From NCBI GenBank assembly GCA_013399875.1, contig VXAZ01006878.1:744001-808000 (forward strand): 64,000 nucleotides of DNA, written 5' to 3'. The DNA is from Gymnorhina tibicen. Its lineage: Eukaryota; Chordata; Aves; Passeriformes; Artamidae. This document shows, piece after piece, positions 13,401 to 27,500 of this stretch. Both the position numbers and the translations under genes were made by a program. A model generated the notes under the pieces. That model searched no databases and was not told the origin of the DNA. It saw only the letters and a program-made list of their open reading frames with translations. Numbering within the stretch: the stretch's first letter is position 1; the number at the start of each line of letters is the position of its first letter.

Positions 13401-15209
13401 CACGTCCTCTTGCTAAGCAATTTGCTGCTTCACTGCCTTTGGAAGATTGTACTGAAGTTGCTTTCCCGGCACCAGGAGCCGTTTTGAGAATTAGTGCAAA
13501 ACTAATTTGATTACAAATCTCAAAGACACCACCAAAAGCTATTTTTAAGCTTTTGAGAAGTATCGTCTGAATCAGACTGTTCAGGGAAAACATCACAGGA
13601 GTTTCTTACCCTTATTTCAGCCACAAAATTCTCTAAAATTGTGGAATCCTGGTGCAGCTGGCTGGCGGAGATCTAGCGCATGCCTGTCACCAATATGCAA
13701 AGCCTGTGGTCAGCACCCGGGGAGCATCATGAGGGACCCAGCACACTGCTCACCTTGCTGCCTCTCTTGGGTTGCTAGAGGTATTTGTGGCTATTGGTTC
13801 TTCTCTCTTAGAAATACCCTGTATTTCCTAATAACCCAACCTCTTATAATCATCAGAACTCCAAAACTGGTTATGTATAAAAATATAAATAAGGTAAATC
13901 TCATTCAAAAAGGGCCACTGTCCAGAGCCAGGGCAGGATGGTGGGGATCACATCCCCTCCCTTGGCATCCTCTGGTACAAACTGAGGTCTGTGTCAGGTA
14001 ATGCAGGAGCATTGGTCATAATTCACATTATGCTTATCCACATACACGTCTCAAACATTTGCTGCCTTCAAAGACAGCCTGAACAAGCTGTTTTAAGGAC
14101 TGCACTTAGATGTAATCCTTCCCTTCCCTAGGCCATGGGAGCTGAGGCCTCTGCAAGGGAACATAGCTCTGCAAAAGGGAGCAGCTCGAGGTGGTCCCTC
14201 ACCCCATGCATCCCTCACGCAGGTGCCATGATCCTCATGCAGAGCACACCCCAAAAACCACACTGCCTGCTTCATGGGATGGGGGGGTTACACCTGCACA
14301 ACTTTCTCTGTAATTTCAGTTTCAGCATTTAGCACATTATCCTTGTGGCTATTCCCCTCCTGTGGGCTCCCAACTGTGTCTGGCATGGGGAGGGCAGCAG
14401 GGCTGCAGCTCTCAGGGCCAGGGCTGATGGCTGACATTTATTTTGCTGGTTTGCTTCAAACTCTGCAACCCCCTGAGTCCATCCCGTGGGTAGTTTGGCC
14501 GGGGGCAGCCGCCAGCAGTGCTTGGAAGAATCAATGATAACCTTTTCCTTTGCTAAAGAGTTACCTATGTGCCAGGGAGCAGAGGATGCTGAAAAACAAA
14601 TGAAGCTGGGATTCTCCATGGGTCTCCCTGGCATTATTCCTGATATTTAAAAAAACAAACCAGTTCTCCTTTGGTTTTATTAGTCTTTCTCTCCTGGCAT
14701 TTAAACAGAGATGGGATTGGCATGGTCACTATCTGCAGATGTATCCTACGATGCTCTCAGGGGTTTCTCTGAAGGTTAGGACACCCAGGGTGCTGCATCT
14801 GAAGTTCCTCAGCTCCTCCGAGCTGCTGGAAGGCATTTTGGCACTGAGATGCCTGGTAATGCCACTACGCAGATTATCCCACATCACGAGGAGAAGGGCA
14901 TTTGGGTCCTGGGAGCATGGCTGGGCTGTAGGGGAGGAGAAAGGTTCCTCTGAGCCCCAAGACTGGCACCTTTTGGGGTCATTTTATGCTACAATACTAT
15001 TTCAGTATTTAATTCTCCTGGATTTTAGTACTGAACTGAAGAACTGAGCTGAGTCTGTGCACCCCTTGCAGATGTGCCTGCGCAGCATCCCAGAGCACCC
15101 CATGGTAGAGAAGTGTCGCGTCCCTCTGTGTCACCCTGTGCCTAGCAGTGGTTTTTGGCTCTCACAGATTCAGCGATGGGGTTCATGCTTGCTCTTGTCT
15201 TGGTTTCAG

Positions 15210-15510
15210 GCATGGAAGAAACGCTGGTTTGTCCTGCGCAGCGGTCGGATGAGTGGCGACCCCGACGTCCTGGAGTACTACAAAAATGACCACTCCAAGA
15301 AACCTTTGCGTGTCATCAACCTCAATTTCTGCGAGCAAGTGGATGCGGGCCTGACCTTCAACAAAAAGGAGCTGCAAGACAGCTACATCTTCGACATCAA
15401 GACGAGTGACAGGACCTTCTACCTGGTGGCTGAGACTGAGGACGACATGAACAAATGGGTTCGCAGCATCTGCCAGATCTGTGGCTTCAACCAGTCCGAG
15501 GAGAACACAG
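15210..15510 (+). CDS. GAB2: GAB2 exon 2: PH domain core
   Basis: The exon starts after TTTCAG with codon GCA (residue about 26) and ends in phase 1 before GTACCATG. It encodes residues 26-125 plus the first base of 126. It opens with [17 protein letters not shown], the beta2-beta3 part of the GAB-family PH domain. It contains [14 protein letters not shown] and closes with the C-terminal helix around [13 protein letters not shown], including the conserved PH-domain tryptophan. Beta strand 1 and the basic turn ending RRY are in exon 1 and are missing here. The domain binds PIP3 at the plasma membrane. The upstream part of the open frame (15057-15209) is intron, because it has no PH similarity and a good acceptor precedes GCA. 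Confidence 0.97.
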
Positions 15511-18500
15511 GTACCATGAGAGATAGGTCCATGGCTAAAAGCATCTTCTCTCCTGTCCTCCCAGTGGGCCCAGCTCCTTTTTCAGATCAGACCTGTAGGA
15601 AGGAGGTGTAGCCTGCCACCTGGGGGGGTTGGGGGGGCTGAAGTGAGAAGTGGATGGACATATGGGAAACTTTCATGAGGCTTTCCTGTCTTTGACATCT
15701 GAAGAGCTGTCTTGGCTACCATGAGAGCCGATCACCTAATTCATCTTTATCCTCCATAACTGTAGACCTTTCAGTCTCTTACAAGAAGCTGGTAGTGTTT
15801 GGGGACCTTTTTAGCTGCAGCCTTTGTCCCTATCCATCACCAAAACCCTTTCAGAGTGGTGGGAAGCAGCAGTGAAAATCCCCCTTGTTCAGAGGTTTCA
15901 GTCCCTTGGTGGAGTAGGGGGAGAAGCTTTACTTGGAACGATTTTCCTCTCCACTGCGGTTGTCCCCACTGCTGACAGGCTCTCATGTGAAGGACAGACG
16001 TACTCGCCGCACCTGCATCCCCATCTCTTCCTGGGACCCTCAGGGAAAGCACTGGGAGGGGGGAAGGAAAACTTCAGATAGTTTATGTGCAGTGGTGGGA
16101 CCTATTGTCCGAGTTGTTCTCCACCATCCAAACTCAGTTGCACTTAGGCAAGCCTCTGCATTAAGCACCGGTGAGCTTCCTCTGCTTTCCCAGCACCATG
16201 AGGGCACACCTAAATCCTGAGTGAGATGGGATGGGGGAGTGAGCCTGGGGTGCAGCTCTGCAGTCACCTGCCCATCCCATTACACGTGGTAGCACCTCTG
16301 GGTATCTTTGCTTCATCTCATCCACGGTCCAGTCTCATCCAAGGGGCTCCAGGCCTGTGCTCTGCCTACATGAAACTCCCTATAATAACGTCCAGCTTGA
16401 ATCTGTTTTGGTCCCTCGTGGAGCAGCTGCCATCCGCAGGAGCTGAAACCCTGCCAAGAGCTTGTCAGGCAGGACAGCAAACAAAGCATCGCAGCAGTGC
16501 GGATGCGATCTTCACTGACTGACGCATGAAACAGGATGTCACCTTGGCAATGGGTGCACAAGTGGTAGAAGGGATCCTTGATAACGTCGCCAGCCAGGTC
16601 TTTCAGGGAAAGGTCAGGCTAAATAAATTACATACCGTTCCAATGTCAGCAGCTCAGCCCTTAAGGTTCAGCAAAATTGTTCAGGCCCCTTTTTTAAGAG
16701 CTGTTTCATTGCAGGATTTTCCATTTTGCGTGCGTTCAGCTGGGGGAACTGTTTTTCTTCTGATTTAGTAAAATGAGCTTTCAGCCCAGTGGCAGCAGGA
16801 TCGATACAGGACTTCAGTGAAATATAAATCTGGGCAGCAAAAGGAAAAACAATCTCCTGCTTCCAAGTACATCTGTCCCAAAGGGCACACAGGGATCATC
16901 AGGCTGCAGAGATCCAAGCACTATTCCCTGCAGGATCATGGAGTGACATCAGCAAAAGAGGAACAAAAATCCCTATTTGTAACAGAATCACAGCTCATTA
17001 ATGCTGTAGGGAAAGTACCCACTTGAAACAGTACCCAGCTGCCAAAGCGTGATTTTCTGAGTAAGCCAAGAAAAAGCCTGCAACGGCGAATGCAGCAGAT
17101 GTGTCCAGATGCTGCAGCAAAGAGGGAGCATGAATTATTCAGGGCTGGTGCCTCGCTTTGGTCCTTGCCAAAGCAGTGACCCCATGCTCACCTTTCCTTC
17201 ACCATCCCTGCTAAGTAATGGCAAATAAATCATCAATTCATTTGAAGAACCCATGGCCTGAGGCTGGGCAGAGAAGTTGAAGGATCGTTGGAGCACTATG
17301 GGTGTTGGGAGTCTTGTCCATCTTGGCATATATAAGCTCATTGCGCATCCTTCATGAGGTGCTGGCTGGAGGGAGTAATGAAACAGTTGTAGCAATGTTG
17401 GTAGCTGTGCTGTGCTGTGCTGTGCTCAGCTTTCATCACCTCTTTGAAGTCAAGGGTGGATGGATGGGAGAGGATCAAAAGTTTGTGCGAGATTAAGGCA
17501 GTTCCTGGGTAGAAACAGAGCTTGGGACACTTGGCATTTCATTCTTGGACCTTCCTCCCCTCATCCTCAAGCTTCTCTGTGCCTTGTGGCCTCTGCCTTG
17601 GAGAATGAATGAGTCGGTAATTGGATGAACCGAAAAGGGGAGGAAAAGGTAACCATCATGGGCAGGAGTAGCTCCATGCTAATTGTAGCAATTAATTAAC
17701 TAAACCTCCTTCTCCCAGCAGACAGGCAGCATGGTGGAACAAGATCAGAAACTGCCAGGGAAGCCACTGTGCACATTTTTCTGGTTGTACTTGTTCCTGG
17801 GTGTGTGACTGCTTTATACTGGCCCAAAAGCCTTGCTGGGTCTGGCCCCACAGCCAGGCTGTTCCCAGCTGGGCTGTACTCACAGCCCAGCTGGGGGAAC
17901 GCTCCATCACCGGCAAACACATCTACTACAGCTGCCATCATGTGTTGAATTACCTCCTCCTCAAAGGGACACCCCACATCAGCTGAGCCCAGCCACCCAT
18001 CACTAGTGTGCTTATAACCCACCTGGTGATGGAAGACAAACTCATTTTAGCTTTTGGGGCAGTTTGGGTAAAAGCCTGTTCCACCAGCTCCCCGTGATGG
18101 TAGGGAAAAGGCAGGGTAAAAAAGCTTTTTAGCATGATATAGTAAGCAAATGGGCAACCTGGAAGCAGTGATAAAAACTGGCTGCAAACCCTCTGCACCA
18201 GTGTGGGACCATGCTTAGATGCTGCCCATGCTCCCAAAAGGCGAAATAATTAAAAGGCAAACAGATTTACACCCTTTGATGCTTCTTTCCATTTGCAGAG
18301 TGTAAATTTTCTGTCACTTGGTTTTCACATTAGTCCTTCATGTCCTGTCTAGACAGGGGGACTCTCAGGATTAAGAGGGAGGCTCGACTTTAGGGCGGTT
18401 TAATGTCATTCTAAGGCTCACTGCTGGTTTTGCTGATCTCCAGCTGCATTATGCATCTGGCTCAGCGGAAGGAAGCTCGTTTCAGCCTCAGGGGCCTGAA

Positions 18501-21500
18501 TGTCAGTGAGGTGGTGGGTCCTGCCTGCTGTCCCAAGGAGCAGCCACGCAGCAAAGCTGCCCCAGTGGCTTTGTTCCCTGCCCCGACCTGAAAATAATTG
18601 CAGAGCAGCACGATTACATCTGCCAGGAGAAGGGAAATTAAATTGATTCTAAAGTGTTTACCCAGACTGTGGCAAAGCTCTTTGTTTCTGTTAACACCTA
18701 TTTACTTTGAGAGCTAATTACTATTTTTGAACAAGCAGAGCCTCACAGGATCCCGTCTCCTCTGCGTGTCTGAGGAAGGCGACCATGCTCAAGGAAAGTA
18801 GATTCGCTCCTGTCTCGGTGCTGCCTTTACACTGCAGTTTGCACTGCTGCCACCTTGAGTGGTTCAAATACAACGGGGGCAGACCAGCCGGGGACCCAGG
18901 GCCACAGGCTACATGAGAAAGGCCAGCGCGTGGGTATTTCAAACCATCTGCATTTTCCCTGCCCTAGTGGGCAGGCAGCCAGGGCTCAGCTGTGAACTGG
19001 ATTTTCTCATGTGCTTTGTTTGTTGAAGTTAAAAAAAAATACCAAATCCCACTAAACATATCTCATGTGCCATTAACCCTTTCTGAAGCTGCTGCTTCAG
19101 CCAAAACCCCTCCTTGTCCCATCCCCAATATGACAGAGGTGCAGCTACAGCAGCCTGTAGTTTTATTTCTCACAAACCAGCATGTGCCCAAGCAGTGAGC
19201 ATGTCCTTGCAGGGGCCCTGTGCGAGGATTAGTTATTTTGAAGGAGGTAATAACTTTATTAACTTTATGTCAATTTACTGTGCCACCCCCAGCACCTCCC
19301 TGGAGCTCCTCTTCTACCTCCTCCATTGAAAAGGGGCTCTTTCAGGGGCTTGGATGCTGAGCAAACACAAGTGGGAGTTTAAAAGCTTATTTATGCACAT
19401 CATTAATGCCCCCGTGCTAGAGGTTTAACCCAGACATGGAACCAGGGAAGGGAATATTTGCGGGTAAGTAGATGTCTTTGCTCTGAGCTGAAAGCTCCCT
19501 CCACTTGGAGAGGGTGAGGAAGGCGTGGGAAAAGGATGGCACTGGGCTCCTGCCCTGATGGGTTATGTCTGGCAGCAGTAGCCTCTCCCACCCAGTCCAG
19601 GCATGTTGTCTTTTTTTTCTTTTTTTCCATCTGGGACTTAATTTATTTTATTTATTTCTCTGCTTTCTGTCAGGGAGTTGCTCCAGGGCAGTTCTGGGTT
19701 CTGGCTAACTCCCTGCTCCATCTCCAAGGCTTGGCTTTGATATTTTACATCATGACAGGGATCAATCCCCGGCAATCCCAAGGCTTTTACTGTCTTGCTG
19801 AACATAGGTCAGGGCTGAGCATTAAAGTTTGATGGAGATGTGTCTCTGCTTCCTCCTTCAACTCAGACGTGCTCATTCTAGCAGTTTAATGGATCAGCCT
19901 CTGGATGCCAGTCACTTTCTGCTCACACTGGTGAGATCTGCACCTCATATGCATGGGTCTCTTTGGCTTGGTGCTGCCCCAGACCCTCCACCAGTTGCCC
20001 CCTTCCAGCCCATGAGAGCAAATTTATTGCTCTCACTTGACTTGCTTTGGCTGGGGGTCCAATATGGGCTGCTGGCTGGTTGCTCCCCAGCCTGCTGCCT
20101 GCAAGTCTGTGTTATGAGGCTGCTCTTGCACCCTCCTCACTTCTGTCCCAAAAACGTGTTTGTCTCAGCATCAGGCCAGTGATACCTCCAGCCCCATTGA
20201 TTCCTTGCAGCCAGGTTTGCCTGGGTGTTTGCCCAGCAAAGGAGCTCAAGATGGACCAGAGAAGAAAACAACACAGATACCCCTGAAGACTTGTTGTGAG
20301 GACAGGAGCTGCCCAAAACTCAGTGAAGAGACTGTGGGCTGGAAGACTAGAGTAAAACCAGGTTTGAACATTGTATACTACCCACCTCTCCCAAACACTC
20401 CCTAGTCACCAATGTTTCCCATCCCTGCATGCAGGAGCAGGGCACTAGGGAGCCCATGCAAGGTGATAGTTCCTGCACTCCTGCCACCACTGCCTCTCCC
20501 ATGGCCAGGAAGAACCAAAGCAGAGGGGAAATACTATTGACTCCCACAAGATCAGGTACTTCCTTGCTATTGTGCCTAGCACATGCCTCCCTTCCTTCCC
20601 TACTTGTGCCCTGGAGGAGTTACAAGCCCAGGGTCCAGCCAGGGAGTGTGCAGAGGCTGAGGAATGTGGGATGAGAAATGGGGGCAAGAAGGGACATATG
20701 GGGGTGCACCCAGATGCTGCTGTGTGTTATTTTGGGATCTGCAGGCAGCACTGCCACCTAAGGGCAACAGAGCAGGCAGCCCCTTGTGGAGCCTTGTGCC
20801 CTCAAGTTGGCCACAACTTCATAGAATCATAGAATGGTTTGGGTTGGAGGGGACCTTCAAGATCATCCAGTTCCAGCTCTCCATGGACTGGGACACCTTC
20901 CATTAGACCAGGCTGCTCAAAGCCCCATCCAGCCTGGCCTTGAACACTTCCAGGGATGGGGCATCCACAGCTTCTCTGGGCAACCTGTGCCAGTGCCTCA
21001 CCACCCTCACAGGAAAGAATTTCTCCCTAGTATATAATTTAAACCTTCCCCCTGTCAGTTTAAATTCATTCCCCCTTGTCCCACTTGGTTCTTTAGCTTC
21101 TGTTGACACAAGTCAATTGGTCTTGACTCCATCTTTAAGCTGTGGTATGAGTTGTACTTGGATATCAGCTCACATGGAGGCCAGTCTGTCCCCTGGCAGA
21201 TAGTACAACAAGCAATGAACAAGAGTATGGTTGAGTTGAGCTTGACCCATGGGATGGAGGGGGCATATCTGGTTGGATTCTCTCCAGATGTCCTACCTTT
21301 CCATGTTTGTACACCTACCCAAAGATCTAATGTCCCCTGCCCCACTTGGGACTTGGAGGCAGCCTGTGTTGGGACAGGAATGCGGAGCCTTGAGCCCTGT
21401 ACTCTGACCTGATGTCCCACCATACACACAGATGCAGCCTTTTCCTCAGTGTTCCCATCAATACTTTCAGCACTCAGTGTCAAGGAGCTCCCTCTTTTAA

Positions 21501-24500
21501 AACACCTATGTCACATCTAGACCCACTGGTTGCATACCTCAGGGGCATTTAGATCAGAACCCCCTCATCCTTTTCTACCGTGTTCTGAGTGTTCCTAACA
21601 AGGGAAACAGCTGTGGCTGCAGATCCACTCTGGAGGACAAATGCAGATGTCATATTTTGGCCTCAGGTTTGACCCACCCTCACTGGAATGGATGGGGGAG
21701 ACCTGGTGGCCGCAGCTCACTTTGCACCGGGCTCATGGTTAAATTTCAGGTGCATGCAAGCACCTTCTTGCCTGAGCCACAGTTCATTCCTTAGCCTTCC
21801 TGCCACTTTAAATTTGTTCCAAACTTCCCTGACCCTGGTTTTCCTGCTCCACAAACAGCAAGTTATTTTAAGATCTGACACTGTTCAGCTTTTATTTCTG
21901 TGTAAACAATACCGGAGATGGAGTGGTATTGGCACAAAGGAGCAGCTTGAGAGCAGTTAACTGCCTGCTGTCTTTTTCCCCTTTTTTTCCCCTCTTTCCC
22001 TCTGGAGATGAGCTAGTTAAGGTGCTGATGAGTGTGCTGAAGAGCAGAGAGCCACTGATGACCTGGAATTTGCTTCCTAGAAGACAGAAACAGGGAGAGG
22101 TTCTTGCTGATCTCTTCCAGCTGGTGAGGGTGTCCTTGCTGTGATTCCCCTGGCAGTTTGGAGAGGGAACTGATGCTGCTAAGAGTGAGACATGTGTGGG
22201 TGGTTATAGTCTGTCCACTCTTGGGGTGAAAATGGAAAAATATGTCTAAAATGAGGCTAATCATTTGCACCCCGAAGTGCCCATTTCTTTCCCCTGGTTC
22301 TGCAGGAACTAGGACTGATTAGCTCAGGCGTCCACTTTCTCCTAAAACTCTGCTGAGATGAATCCCACCTGTCTCAGGATTGCTATCAAGACCTCTGAGA
22401 CAGCTGGATCTTCAATGATTTCATTTTCATAATTTCATTTACACCAGATGAGGATCAACCCCTACTATTCTCCCATACCTTGTCCCTCTTGCTGTAGTCT
22501 GCTCTTCAGCATGCTGGGTTCCCAGAAACATTGCAGGACCAGAATCAACACTGCGCTGCTGTGGCGGTCACTGGTACCAAGAGCAGGTTTTCTGCCCATA
22601 TAGGTGCCAAGAAAAGGACTGAGGAAAGGATGCAGAGGGAAAAGGTTTTAAGGTATCTACATGATTAGAAAACCAAGCTTCTGGCTTCAGGGCATCTGAT
22701 GTAATCAAATCTCTGATGTTTGCAATGTTTCAATCAAGACTTTCTTCATAGTTTGGGTTTTGGAAATTTAGGAATTTTTAGGATTTTGTTATTTAGATGG
22801 TTTTATTGTGACTGCGGACATTTTGAAGAGGTAGAACTGAAAATAATCCAGAAGATATGTGAGCCTTGTGTTTGCAAACCCATAACTCTGCCATCCCAGA
22901 GTCCCTTGGAAGATAAGTGTTAGTTGAGCCTCCTTTGACCATACCCAGCACTGATGGGAACTGGCAGAGGATGCAGCCGTTTGTGGGAGCACAAGGTTTA
23001 TAGGCAAAAAATGCTCTTATCTCGCTGCAAATAATAAAACCATCAACCAGCAAAAAAGAAAATTTATGCTCAGCTTTCAAAAAGGACCAACAGCCAAGTA
23101 CTCCAGCTCTTCTTGACTGTTTCCCAGCTGGCGCCCAGCTCAAGGGTATCCAACTGGCCTCTTCTGAAGATAAATACAGAGCTGGAGGACTGGGGCCTTT
23201 GGGGAAAATCCTGCCCTTTCCTGGCCAAAGTCCCACTGGGTTAGCTGATCTGAGGCTGAGATTAGAGCTGGGAGAGAAGGAAGAAATGTGAAGTTCAAGA
23301 GGTTTGAGGGTTTTTTAGAACTAGAAGCATTGCCCAGCCTTTCCAGCACAGGTTTCTTAGCAGAGATTGACAAGCTGAGTTCACGTCTCAGCCCTGGCCA
23401 GGGCTGTCTCCTGGCCTGGCACCCAGAATCAGAAACCCATGTAACATAATTCTTTGTTTTGTAATTGGCTTTTATGGCTATGAGCCCTGTCAGATGAGCT
23501 CTGTTAGTTTAATGGGCACAAAGGAATTTTTAGGGTGACTTACTGACCGTGGAAAAATGAGCGTGGCAGACGGTATCAGCAGTGCATCAAAAAACAAAAC
23601 CATGCAAAGCCCTTGGAAACAAAAACAGCTGATGGACTTGGAGTGAAGTGACACTGTCTGAGCAGAACTGAGGGAGAGAGGGAGGAAGGGAGGCATTTTT
23701 GGGTGTCAGCCAACTGGGAGGAAACTCACAGTCAGATTCGCCTGCATTTGTATTTCCCAGAGGGATCTTGGGACTGTTGTAGCCCATGTGCCCCAGTCAT
23801 GCGCTTTGGGATTCGTGGAGCTGCCATGAATCTGAGTCTGCAGAGTTTCTCAGGCATCAGGGCAGGACATGGATCCACAGGTGATGCCCAACGCATAGGA
23901 ACCAGGCTGGGAAATGCAATGGGCAGAGAACCCCAAAATGCATGTGCGAGCAGGTTGGACAAGGGAAAAAAATCAACCTTTGCAAAGGATAATTTTCTGG
24001 CCGTTTTTCACAGCGTGACACTTTTTTCCCCCCAAGTAAATGTATTTCCGTATTTCTTTCCTCCATGTATTTCACATTGTTCCCTCCAAAGCTTTGAGAG
24101 GGACCATGGTTTTATACGCCCTGCACACGGCTTTGTAAAACCTGACAAAAGCCAGGACAGATTTAGACTCTCATTTCCCAGACCCCAATGCCTGTTTGTT
24201 TGCTGGTTTGTATTGCTTTATATTTCCAATTAAAACCAAGCCTGAGCAAAGGGAAAGCTTTCTAAAGCCTTTAAAGCCTCCAAGTGAAGGCACATGGAGC
24301 AGGGAGGAGACATGAAGCTGTCGATTCCTGTGAACTTTCCATGACACCAGTCAGGGTTTGTTTCCAGACTGATTCTTATTTATGAATGCAGTAGCATTTA
24401 TTACTGATTTTATCTGTAAAGGTAGCATTTCTTCCCTAGATGGTTTCTATGCCTCAGTTGTAATTACTGCCTGCTCCTCAAACATACTTTTGATTTATTT

Positions 24501-27500
24501 ATTGTGGTGCAATGCCAGAGCTGTAATATTGACAGTTACTTAGGGCTGTGGGGTTACACCTGATCCAGGGATGCCCCATGAATGCCCTTTCCATGTCCCA
24601 GCTCCCTCCAGAACATCTCTGAGGGTCCATCACAGTGTAGATGTAGCCAAGAAACCTGTCTTCTGCTGCAAAAGCACTGAGCAGAAAGGCAGCCTCTGCT
24701 GGAAAGGATTCATCACTAAGGCATAGTATAGATGTGCTGGTGCATCTTTTCTCCTGCCTGCAGCCATTTGTTGCCAGAGGCAGATCAGTGATGATACCTG
24801 TTCCCTCCAAGCTGGGAATGGTCTGCAAAGGGACACTTGGCCACAGGTCCTGAAAAACTTGTTTAGAAATGAGATTGTCGAGGAAAATTAGATGTTATTT
24901 ATTGCCTCTGTTCCCCACTTGATCACAGTCTTCTGTGCTTCTCTGTGGGATTCAGACATAGAAGGGAGTTACAGTTTCCACCAGGCATCCAAGGATCATC
25001 TTTGTTATTTTTCCATGCTTACAACCACTTTAAGCCACAGAGGATGAAGCAAATACTTACAGCTGTGTGGAAAAGTAAGTCCAGCCCCCCCAAAAAACCC
25101 AACAAAACCCACTAACCTGAGTCTTTATCCTTGGAGATACCCAAAACCTGGCTGGACACAGTCCTGACCTGCTGTAGCTGCCCCTGCACCCCTCTGGGTA
25201 AAGAATCTTTTCCTAATATCCAACCTAAACCTCCCCTGACACAACTTCAGGCCATTCCCTCAGGTCCTGTCACTGATCACCACAGAGAAGAGCACAGTGG
25301 ATCAGTGTCTTCCCCTCACAAGGGAGTTGTAACTGCAGTGAGGTCTGCCCTCAGTCTCCTCTTCTCCAGGCTGAACAGACCAAGTGCCCTCAGCTGCTCC
25401 TCACACGGCTGCCCCTAAAGGTCCTCCAGCTGCTCTATGGTGGGTGGTGAAGCTCTGGCTCATCTCAGCCCTTACTGGGGATGTAGCTTCCTTTCATATT
25501 TACTGGGTTGTTGTCACATGCCAAGGAATGTGACTCGTTTGCACCTTTGATTGATTGCCACCCTTTATATCTGTTTATTAAAATGGAAAATAACATTTCA
25601 CCTCAAAAATTTCATCATGTGCTCTCTCAGTTCCACATGACCTAATCCCATCCCAGCCAGCACAGCTGCTTGTGCCAAGTTTTGGTATGATTACCTTCCA
25701 TCGTTTCACTGCCAAACTGCCCCTATGCTTGTCCGCCGTTGCTTTTGAAAGTCAGCTGCAGTGGGGTGACTCATTGCAATTGCTATTTCGTGTTTTTTGT
25801 TTCATAACTGACAGTGAATCCTCTTTTTGAAGTGTTGGGCAGGTGTCTGGGCACTCGCAAATACTTCATCCCCTGTAAAAGCGTAGTGAACGACTGTTGC
25901 GCTGCCTGTGGCTCCATCCTCACCTCCATCTCGTGGCCGATCACCTGCCCTGCCAAGCACCACCTTGTTTGACATTGCTGTCTGTGTAAACCCTCCCCTC
26001 AAGCCTGAGAGTGCTCTGCACAGACTAAACCTTGATATAAAGCCTTTACGATGATAATTATTTTTGCTGGCTTGCCATGACGGTTCATATTGCTCTCCAG
26101 TGAGTCATGATGAAGTCTTTCAAATACCCACTTGAAATCCATAAATTCTGTGATGAATCTTTCTGCTGCGTGATGGTTGCTTTGATGATTAGTGTCAGGG
26201 TCAAGACCTGGTCAACACATGGTCTTCCAAGTGAAAATAAAAAGGGAGCTTATGAAAAAAAGGGAGAGTGACTTTCTACATGGGCAGATAGGGATAGGAC
26301 AAGGGGGAACAGTTTTAAACTAAGAGAGGAGGGAATTAGATTAGAAGTTATGAGGAAATTCTTTACTGTGAGAGTGGTGAGGCACTGGCACAGGTTCCCC
26401 AGAGAAGCTGTGGATGCCCAGATGGGGCAGCATTTAAGGCCAGGTTGGACGAGGCTCTGAGCAACCTGGACGAGTGGAAGGTGTCCCTGCCCATGGCAGG
26501 GAGTTGGAATTAGGTGGTCTTTAAGACCCCTTCCAACCCAAGCCATTCTATGACCCTATGAAAATGCTGCCTTCCTCTCTTCAGATTTGTCTGGAAAAAA
26601 ACTCCTGATAGAGCAGAAGACTGTTTTTCCCAGAAAGCACTGTGGTATCTCTGAAGTATTTACTTTTTTTTCTTTTTTTTCTTTTTTTTTTTTTTGAGTA
26701 TCTCAATCCCAGTTTATTGACTATGGCTTTTCATCATCCCCATAATTCTAAGAAAGGGGGTGGATTTTGATTTTCATTTGAAGCTCACTCATGCTTTTAC
26801 AGCTTTATTACAGTTTTTAAATACTGTTACATCTCCTCTTTGGCATCAACATAACTCCTTCTGAGCATCTGAGATCCTGTGGGCTTTTCTCCAGAAATGC
26901 TCCAGAAACTCACTTCCACCATTTCTTCTCCCTCTAAGAAGAACTCAAGAGTACAGACTTGGAAATGCTTTGAGTTTCATTTCCACAATGCTGGAAGGAC
27001 CACCCTGTCCTCTGCCTGCCAGTAACATTTTTATGGAGATAAACCCATGTTGTCCAAATCCTGGGCAAACAGAGCTTTGTGTACTAGAATATCCACTCAT
27101 ATCTCAGTGATGAGAACACATGCTGCTGGTCTGGTGTCTCGTGGTGCCATCTGAAGGGAAGACCAACCCTGTGTTCACAGAGCTGTATGACGCAGTGGTT
27201 TGTTTTACAGATAAAATGGCTCAAAGAATTAGTGCTGCCATGACTGCAAGAATGCCCTCAGTTGTATTAGATAAGTTAAAATATTTGCTTTAATGAGGTT
27301 TATAAGGGTTGAGGTGGCGCACAAATGAGTTTTCCCTGCGGGTGCATTGCTGCATGAGTGATCCCTGTGAAGTTCTCAGCTGTCTCCAGAGCAGTTGGAG
27401 TTGGGAGGTTGGAGCAGACTGGCTTCTACTCTGGTCTGGTCCCAGTAGTCCCTGCATTCCCCTGGTTGTAGCCAAAATCCATTATATCCTGGGTTATTCC

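Larger units (their letters stand above)
1..15209 (+). other. GAB2: GAB2 intron 1, downstream part
   Basis: No coding exon was recognised. The stretch ends at the acceptor TGGTTTCAG just before 15210. Contents that can be named: a CTC trinucleotide run near 4469, a CR1 piece at 6061-6223, an older CR1-like piece near 7376-7620, a small CpG-bearing patch near 8490-8560 and the large pyrimidine satellite at 9801-10498. The rest is unique-looking intron sequence with about 45-50 percent GC and only short chance open frames. No CpG island or GAB2 exon 1 was found, so the promoter lies to the left of the window. Intron 1 of mammalian GAB2 is very long, which fits. Confidence 0.8.

Noticed and set aside
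15057..15209. In-frame extension upstream of GAB2 exon 2 starting at an ATG
   Set aside because: It has no PH-domain similarity and is followed by a good acceptor (TGGTTTCAG). The family needs the 25-residue exon 1 here, so this is intron.
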